A program made the position numbers and the translations under genes. 64,000 bases of DNA from Cyrtodaria siliqua (lineage: Eukaryota > Mollusca > Bivalvia > Adapedonta > Hiatellidae), in assembly GCA_037043455.1 (NCBI GenBank), contig JAWPHD010011035.1, positions 23,506 through 87,505 of the forward strand, in the 5' to 3' direction. Below are positions 57,730 through 64,000 of the stretch, in pieces. The notes beneath the pieces were generated by a model. It had not been told where the DNA came from, searched no databases, and saw nothing but the letters and a program-made list of their open reading frames with translations. Position 1 is the first letter of the stretch, and each line of letters begins with the position of its first letter.

Positions 57730-57830
57730 TACAAAATTTTCCCATGGGAAAAGAGGTGAATAATTTCCCATGGGAAGGGGCTCTCCCGTGGGAAAACCGG
57801 GTCTCCCATGAAAGATCCTCTTGGCATCAA
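57730..57830. repeat. Cluster of CCCATGGGA palindromes
   Basis: TTTCCCATGGGAA occurs at about 57741 and 57765, followed by CTCCCGTGGGAAAA and TCTCCCATGAAAG. Thus four related half- or full palindromes occur in 90 bp. Non-coding. Confidence 0.7.
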
Positions 57831-58153
57831 CATTCTCGGAATTATTTTAATGTTACGGACTGAACTGAACATAATTTAATATACATCTGAGATGTACATT
57901 CATACATAGAGACGAAAGCCCCTAGCTTATGTGGAATTACTTGGTGTTTTGCCAAAATCCAGCGCGGTAAAAAAAAGGCGGCTGTTATTACTACTCAACT
58001 CGCAAAACCAACGTTCTTTGCCAAACAACTCGTTTAAAGTAATATTTCGCCATACAAAGTATGCAATACATATACATATATCAGTCTTATTGTGTGCCTA
58101 AAGTGTTTTGTGTTCAAACGATATCCCTATAATTGTACTAATTTATGTTTCAG

Positions 58154-58543
58154 TGTAAGGTAGCTCCAAAGTGTACTTGCAAGTTTGGTGGCGACGATGT
58201 CGGTGTTGAAGAACAGAATACGGGAACAGAGGCATTAGCAGGGGCCGTCGGTGCCGTCAGTTCAGTACTGGTTACTGGCGGTGGGTTTGGAATATGGTAC
58301 TTTGTGAAAGGACGTAAAAGCAGTCCCATTGGTAGTTCAAGTAGTTCACTTGGGAGGTCAGATTCGATCGGGTCTGATGAAACTGAAGTCGGACGTGGGT
58401 CAGCAGGCAATAGAAATCCGCCAACATACAATACCGGAGGACAAGGAGATACGGGATTCAAGCCACCGAATATTTATGAGGCGGGAATGAATGATCCAAA
58501 TAACCCAAGGGCTACGGGACGAGTTAATAATACCGCGTTCTAA
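58154..58543 (+). CDS. Small single-pass membrane protein, exon 2 (TM and cytoplasmic tail)
   Basis: It follows the acceptor TTTATGTTTCAG and encodes 129 residues. A short ectodomain (CKVAPKCTCKFGGDDVGVEE, with three Cys) precedes a Gly/Ala/Val-rich transmembrane helix (ALAGAVGAVSSVLVTGGG, then FGIWYFV). A KGRK stop-transfer follows, then a Ser-rich cytoplasmic tail (SSPIGSSSSSLGRSDS) and a Pro/Gly/Asn-rich end (NPPTYNTGGQGDTGFKPPN) closing RVNNTAF. The tail has possible PPTY-like and phosphorylation sites. Codon usage is less AT-biased than the surroundings, which supports a real gene. No family was recognised. Confidence 0.7.
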   Translation, partial: CKVAPKCTCKFGGDDVGVEEQNTGTEALAGAVGAVSSVLVTGGGFGIWYFVKGRKSSPIGSSSSSLGRSDSIGSDETEVGRGSAGNRNPPTYNTGGQGDTGFKPPNIYEAGMNDPNNPRATGRVNNTAF

Positions 58544-58623
58544 AGTTGTTTTTGTTATATTACTGATCAAGGAATCAGGGGGTACTATGTTTTTTCCTAT
58601 TATTATTATTTTATTTTTTTTTA

Positions 58624-58629
58624 AATAAA
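58624..58629 (+). terminator. Polyadenylation signal of the small membrane protein gene
   Basis: AATAAA lies 81 bp after the stop codon, in a T-rich context. Confidence 0.5.
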
Positions 58630-58699
58630 TGGAACACAAATGGCATATATCGTTATATCTAAAATTGCAAATATTGATGGGATTAAATATATGTAAATT

Positions 58700-59739
58700 A
58701 AACACGATTGTAACACCAAAGTCAAAACAATTAATTTATTAACTGGACATGGGACTAGAAATATTACGCGATACTTGATAATTAATAAGGGTAGACAAAT
58801 ACACGTCAATGTTGTAGATTGTTGTTTTAAATTATTCCAAACATGTTAATTGTTGGACTTTTTCAAGTGTTTTTTTCCTAACTGTCATTTAATTTTATAG
58901 AAAAAGATCACAAACTTTCAGTGATCCAGTTGGTTATTTGTAAATGCTTCGATTTATCGTATGCAAATCTGGTTTGATATAGTTTGTCCTTACTAGTACA
59001 AAGTGTAATTATTTACATAACAGTTGATGTTTTCTGTTTTCCAGGATTTGTATTAAAATTATCAAATATTTAGACAAACGATATATTATTCTAAAGATAT
59101 CGAGAGGTTTCTATAATAACTGTTTAGGTTTAAAATACTTTTTCTTTTATAAAACATATACAATCCAACGTTTTTAAAAGTCGGTACCGTTAAATAGAAG
59201 GGAATAGTTATCTTATATTTTGAAGGATTTTTAATAAAAAAATGTATTTTTAACCAATCCATCATCTTTTTTCAATGCTGTGTCTATTTGTTTAAAACAA
59301 TAGATAAACTTGATATGTTTGACAATATCGGTTGTGGATTTGAAAATGATAAATGATTGCAATTTCCGATATATCTATCATTATTTGAATCCCAAAATGT
59401 CAACAGTATACTGTGTATACATTTTGTTTTGTTACTAATTGCATTTAACGTTAAACATGTAAAGGGCCCCGTGTGGTTCCGGGGCCCCGTTTGGTTATGA
59501 GGCAACGAATAGGGCCACTGCAGATCCCGTTGAAGGGGAAGGCAGAGGGGTAGAACCCCAACCCCCAACCCCACCCAAATTTATGTTCATTTTATCCTTT
59601 TTTGTTCATGCTCATCAAAGGTCTTCATCATGACCCTTGCATTGTTTCAGGAGCCATCTCGCTCATATCACTAGAGCAGTGGCAGAAAAACTATAACGTG
59701 GCTCCAGCGTAAATGGAGTATCTACAATAGAATTTGCAG
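58700..59739. other. No gene recognised
   Basis: AT-rich. GGGCCCC/GGGGCCCC motifs around 59464-59490 form a short inverted repeat. The 96-residue reverse ORF at 59284-59574 has no recognised motif. Confidence 0.45.
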
Positions 59740-59890
59740 CAACTCTGCAGTTCAGGGTGAGAAAGTTCTAGGCACGTTCTCCATATTTTATCTCGATGTA
59801 CATGGAGGATGAGCCTGGCATGTTCATTCCTGTTGGGCGCCATATAACCTTGCATGTTTGGTGCGCCTTAAAACCCCAATTCAATTCAAT
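59740..59890 (+). mobile_element. SINE 3' region
   Basis: CACGTTCTCCATATTTTATC, then GGCGCCATATAACC, GGTGCGCC and a (CAATT)n tail match the 3' domain of the fragment at 24.4 kb and the tail type of the SINE at 12.5 kb. A tRNA-like head was not identified with confidence. Confidence 0.5.
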
Positions 59891-60245
59891 TCAATTAAAC
59901 CTGTAAAGGGTGTGAAACCAGCAAAAAGAAAGTGCAATGCGAGAAAAGGCACGCCATATTATTTAACATATTATTTAACATTATCGTAAACAAATACTAA
60001 TCGACTCCGTAAAAATAAACGAAATACTATTATTGTTATTATTAGCAAACGTGTGTTTATACTGCTAATCCAACACATTTAATACTATTTAGTTGCAAGT
60101 TGTCAAGATATTCAAATTAAGCCCGCAATGTGACGTTAAGAGGGAGCTTCTATAGGTGTACGACTACCTCGAAAAAGACAGTAACCACAAGACTTCGTCT
60201 TATCAGAGATGAAATTTCAAATCACTTATGAAGAAGGACAAACTG

Positions 60246-60276
<31 letters not shown>

Positions 60277-61624
60277 CTTTATTCAACGACCGTAGTGCAA
60301 GACTAATTATTTTTTGAGATCCTCAAATACTTGCAAAGTTATAAAGTGTAGGGACAATGATTTTTTTTTTTTAAATGTGCATATGTGATATTTGGTTTGA
60401 TCTGTGATAATTATTGTATTGTTATATAACTTATACTAGAATGTCTTTCTTTTATATTTAGTTGCAATCTTTAGAATTGTATATAGATCATATTATATAG
60501 ATCATAACTGGGCTATTTTGGAAGAGGTGTTTATCATTTTCTGTTAAAAGATATTCTTACGGTATAGCCGGGGCAAAAAGATAATGTTCACGCTTCATTA
60601 TAATTAGATCGCATAACCGCAGTAAAAAAATAACAAAACTGGTTTAAGTATTTATTTTACCACAGATACGGTGTTTGTAAATAAAGGAAGTCACTTAGCT
60701 TTTATTTTCTATGTCTAAAAATGAATGAATTTCTTCACACAACGTAAAATAAACTTACTTCAAAATACCATAGATTTAAAAGAATGTTATTAATGTTAGG
60801 GGTGAACTTTTTTCAATGAAAACGTCTATTAAATGTACGACCTAAAACCATAAGTTAACAATGTTCAGATAAAACCCTCATTCTGATTGGATGACAGACG
60901 TAACGCTATATTGCATTGGACGTCAAAATAGAATGACGTTTAATATAAATCAAGATGGCGAATCGCATGGGATGACTTCGTGTTAGGGTTTGTGATTTTC
61001 CGCATTCGACCATCGAATCGGACAGTTTTTAGGTCTTTAAACGACATTTAAGAGAGCAAATGTATTTCAAAGTGGATTTGTTTAATTTACTGCATCTCCA
61101 TTCAATAAAATGTTGGTGGACCATTAAAATAACCATATTGTCTACCCTCGCAAAGTATAGAAACATACCACTGCAGTAACCTTTTTAGTTAATGATTTAT
61201 AGAATGGCTAATTTAGTACACCTCTTACGATGTCAACATGTATAACAAAGATAACTGTTAGGGAGTCGTCGTTAACCTTGTTATTATTTAGAATGTTAAG
61301 TCGAAGATTAACTTCCAAAAATGTCAATATGTTTCTTTTACCTTGACCACGTCTATCTTGGACGTATATATCTGTATCGCTATTTTTAAACTGTGCTGTA
61401 CATTTGTAAATAAACTACATGTAGCATGTTTTCAGTATTGCGTTCTTAATATATAAATACGTCACATATATGAGGACCCTCGGATATTGTTGAACCCAAT
61501 AAAAACAATTAAAGCGGTATATTTGAGTATGTTTATGAGTAATAAACCCATAACAACATTTGGAAACGTAAGGTTTTACGAATGTATAAAACTTAAGTCA
61601 AATAACTTTAAGAGTGAAATAAAT
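59891..61624. other. No gene recognised; (AAT)n LINE tail at 60248-60285
   Basis: An (AAT)n run followed by ATCTTTATTCA is the reverse complement of the tail type at 52.3 kb (AATAAAG plus (TTA)n), so a short LINE 3' end on the minus strand is likely. The rest is AT-rich without recognisable genes. Confidence 0.45.
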
Positions 61625-61900
61625 TCTTTGTCATTTCTATTATACTGACCCATTTAATTGTGGTGTCAGTTGGGTAAGAATGAGGTGTGATGCACTCTGG
61701 AACCTGGTTTAAACCCATAGCGCCCTGCTTGCCACTGACCATTCCAAGGCGGTACCCGTGTTGAAAACATGTTTAAGTTTGTGGCGTCGCATACTTTGCT
61801 TCAGCGCATCATTACAATTGTTGGATGTGTTTGGTTGACGGCGTTCCGTTTGGTTGACTACATGTCCTATTCGACATGTGTGTCTATTTTCTGTGACTGG
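61625..61900 (+). repeat. Detached Penelope-like 3' tail, diverged
   Basis: It contains GATGCACTCTGGAACCTGG, then GGTTTAAACCC, GCCACTGACCATTCC, GGCGGTACCC and, near the end, CCTATTCGACATGTGTG. These are in the order of the copy D tail at 24.1-24.36 kb (GGTTTAAACC, GACACTGACCGTTCC, CCTGTTCGACGTGTATA). No RT is attached. Confidence 0.7.
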
Positions 61901-61957
61901 CATTCGTATTACATATAAATAAATATCGTGTCACAAATTTTTGCATATATATTAAAG

Positions 61958-62095
61958 AAACTAACCCGGCAAATAACGGCAAAATTACACAACAAAAACT
62001 TTTATCAAAACTCTGTTCAGGTTTTAAGGTTATATAATAAGGTATATGTGCCGATTAAATGTTTTAGTTTTTTCGGGTTCTTAAAATACCCGTGA
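61958..62095 (+). repeat. Dispersed repeat R2, copy 2
   Basis: Collinear with 25866-25993 (CGGCAAATAACGGCAAAATT, then TATATGTGCCGATTAAA and GGTTCTTAAAATACCCGTG). Flanking sequences differ, so the shared part marks the element. Confidence 0.7.
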
Positions 62096-62539
62096 CTGAA
62101 TAATGCGTAAAATGAATTATGAGTTGGAAACTCTCGACTCTCCGTTTTGGGGTTTAATCTGGCTGGATAAAGCCGTTAATGTTGTGGCTATAGAGTTTGG
62201 ATTCTCAAATATGTAAGTTATGTATATACCCCGTCCTCAGTAGGTCTAGAAACGTTGTAAAATTCGGCTGCTGTTGGCGGGATAGCTGTTTTAAGTAAAT
62301 AAGTAGGTCGCAGATTGTAATGCCTCAGCCAATCAGAATGCTGTGAATTAATTCAGAGCGTTAGAAATACAAACTACTTTGCCAATTCGACGCATTTAGT
62401 ATTCTTGACTGTTACTCTAAACTATTTGGTTGAAAAAAAATGGATCTTACACTACTAGTCGTTTGGTGAAAAATACGATGAACATCGAAAACATAATATT
62501 TCATTAAGCATTCAAAAAGAAACGAGAAAGAGTAAGCAG
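62096..62539. other. No gene recognised
   Basis: AT-rich spacer without recognisable structure. Confidence 0.5.
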
Positions 62540-62881
62540 GTATACAAGTCGTAAAGGCAATGTATCATTCACAGAACACAGTTAACCCCAAGAAAACGCA
62601 TGCATCTCGAACAACAATTACAAGGAAAAAAGCAAAGTATGCGACACCACAAACATAAAAAGCTTGACAATATGGGTACCGCCTTTGAACGGTCAGCGAC
62701 AAAAAGGCCGCAGGGGGTTAAACTAGGTTCTAGGGTGCACCAAACTTCACTCTTACCAATAAAATGGGACCGTGTAAATCACGCTCCACCAGGATGTATC
62801 CTCTAACAAACTAAGCACCATTAATAGGCAATATAGGTAGGACACAAAGATGATCATGTTTCAAAAATATAAACAAAAGCA

Positions 62882-63110
62882 AGAAATGTCACTGTGACAA
62901 ATGCCCACGAAGTGGTTTTGACCTTTGATCTCTGAGTGTGACCTTGAAGTCACGGACCTGGATTTTGCTTGTCGTCTTGTTGTGGTGAGCACTTGCGCCA
63001 AGTTATTTGAAATCCGTTTAGGAATATCAGAGTTATTGACCGGACAGAATTGTACGGACGGACTGACGGACTACTATATGCCGCCCGAAAATGCCGCCCT
63101 TCGGGGGCAT
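62882..63110 (-). mobile_element. Short dispersed element with TGCCCCCGAAG termini, copy 2
   Basis: Reverse-strand copy of 22975-23232. It starts AGAAATGTCACTGTGACA and ends CCTTCGGGGGCAT; the inner terminus (CACGAAGTGG) is mutated. It is nested in the tail region of Penelope-like copy E. Confidence 0.75.
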
Positions 63111-63189
63111 GAAAAGAAGACTAGAAAGCCATAAATCAGGAACTCAGTGACTTGGCAGAAGCAAGAGCAACACGAGAAAACCCGGCACG

Positions 63190-63320
63190 ACAAGAAGCAA
63201 CAAATACAAACAAGGGAGAAGGTAGCAGACTCGCTTATTTCTGAGTCTGTTCGTGAGAGATAATATAAGGTGCATACCTATCTCACCCTAGCACAAACGT
63301 AAGCGGTATTCTACTTAAAA
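63190..63320 (-). repeat. 5' block of the Penelope-like family placed inside copy E
   Basis: The reverse complement reads AGTAGAATACCGCTTACG, GGTGAGATAGGT, ACGAACAGACTC...GAGTCTGCTACC and TTTGTTGCTTCTTG, as in the blocks at 17.2 and 21.1 kb. The hairpin arms (63226-63232 and 63243-63249) are intact although the loop differs. It lies between coding remnant and tail, not at the 5' end. Confidence 0.65.
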
Positions 63321-64000
63321 GCCACAAACATGGGATTTGAAAGGAAAACAAACATTAAACGTTACGTCCGTACTTTCAGGTATTAGACGTCATCATAGGG
63401 TCCGCGATCAGTCCGGTCATCGAAAAATCAGAGGAAAGCACAGTGGCGAACTGTAAATGTGTCAGCCACTAAGCATGCAGTGCGTTGCAAAATAAGTTGA
63501 GAAACATTTAAACCCCATAAGAAGTTGCTCGGGGAACATCCCCGTCTCTGTGGGGATACTTGACAATGTCAAAATTGAAATCATCTCTTTTGTCATAAAT
63601 GTTGCTTCTTAATTCTACATTATTAAATAGAGAGGTACACATCGAGAAAAAGAAGCGACAGTATAAGAAATATTAAATTTGTTGAGTTAAAGTTCTTTAG
63701 GATAGAGAGTATTACGAACCATAGTAGAAAAGAAAAGGTTCAATACTGAGATGTGTTATTAAACGCTTCGATGACATCTTCCTGAGTATCTGGTGAAATA
63801 CTCAACATGAAATCTCTTTCATTGCAATACAAAAACAAATTATGTATCAAGAGGTGCACAGATCGTACCTCTTGGGATACCAACAATGTATCTATAAACG
63901 GTAGTTCGATCCATACCTGACGAAAAACGTATATGATGGGAAAATAAGTGCTACACAAATTTCTTGGTCACATAGTGTAATTGTCCAAGTTGCTGTTAGT

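Larger units (their letters stand above)
62540..64000 (-). pseudogene. Penelope-like RT, copy E, cut by the window end
   Basis: Minus-strand reading from 64000 gives decayed fragments around the RT core: YCNERDFMLSISPDTQED, then EAFNNTSQY. A stop follows where LDD should come, so the catalytic box is lost. Downstream pieces include the NIVKYPHRDGDVPRATS-like region near 63530-63580. The 3' tail (62540-62800) has CCGCCTTTGAACGGTCAG, a GGGTGCACCAAAC block and GGACCGTGTAAATC. Two other repeats lie within it: the TGCCCCCGAAG element (62882-63110) and a 5' block (63190-63320). Confidence 0.75.

Overview
The window looks like nuclear DNA from a marine or freshwater invertebrate, most likely a bivalve mollusc. 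The evidence is a spliced C1q-domain secreted protein, a compact class A GPCR, tRNA-headed SINEs ending in a CGCCATATGACC-type 3' domain, LINEs with PHD-like and 2A-like N-terminal signals, and elements that pair tandem cores with an ACGG microsatellite, as bivalve 'pearl' elements do. The DNA is AT-rich and gene-poor. The species cannot be fixed from the sequence alone.

Host-type genes are few. (1) A single-exon peptide-receptor-like GPCR, minus strand, 5695-6753. (2) A two-exon secreted C1q-domain gene, plus strand, 22426-25303; it has a TATA box, clean GT/AG junctions and a 2.3 kb intron packed with repeats. (3) A two-exon small single-pass membrane protein, plus strand, 55370-58543, with a possible alternative Cys-rich last exon at 55700-55870. 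(4) A first exon encoding a degenerate C2H2 finger, 30539-30809, between two direct repeats. (5) A stray PHD-like first exon, minus strand, 43382-43484. A 29-residue F-box-like ORF at 35224-35313 is doubtful.

Most of the rest is mobile DNA. One reverse transcriptase family (Penelope-like by motif, YLDD catalytic box) has five damaged copies: 9.7-11.9 kb (-), 13.2-14.4 kb (+), 15.7-17.0 kb (-), 23.5-24.4 kb (+) and 62.5-64.0 kb (-). It also leaves detached 3' tails and a 251-bp 5' block carrying a conserved hairpin. Four LINE groups are present: LINE-A (1.9-3.1, 38.4-38.9 and 39.0-42.7 kb, the last nearly intact), LINE-B (31.2-34.4 kb, -), a CR1-like LINE with 2A and PHD relics (17.4-20.6 kb) and a CR1/L2-like LINE with its catalytic core deleted (50.7-52.3 kb). 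SINEs, MITE-like inverted-repeat elements, pearl-like tandem-core elements and minisatellites fill the remainder.

Features most worth a second look are the 5' hairpin block and the repeated 3'-tail duplication of the Penelope-like family, LINE-A inserted twice into one 57-bp minisatellite array, a 0.5 kb cluster of GATATC-centred palindromes at 26.2-26.7 kb, two adjoining foldbacks just beyond the GPCR stop codon, and the zinc-finger exon framed by promoter-like direct repeats. No CRISPR, rRNA or stand-alone tRNA gene was seen. All coordinates of repeat edges are by eye and may be off by some tens of bases.
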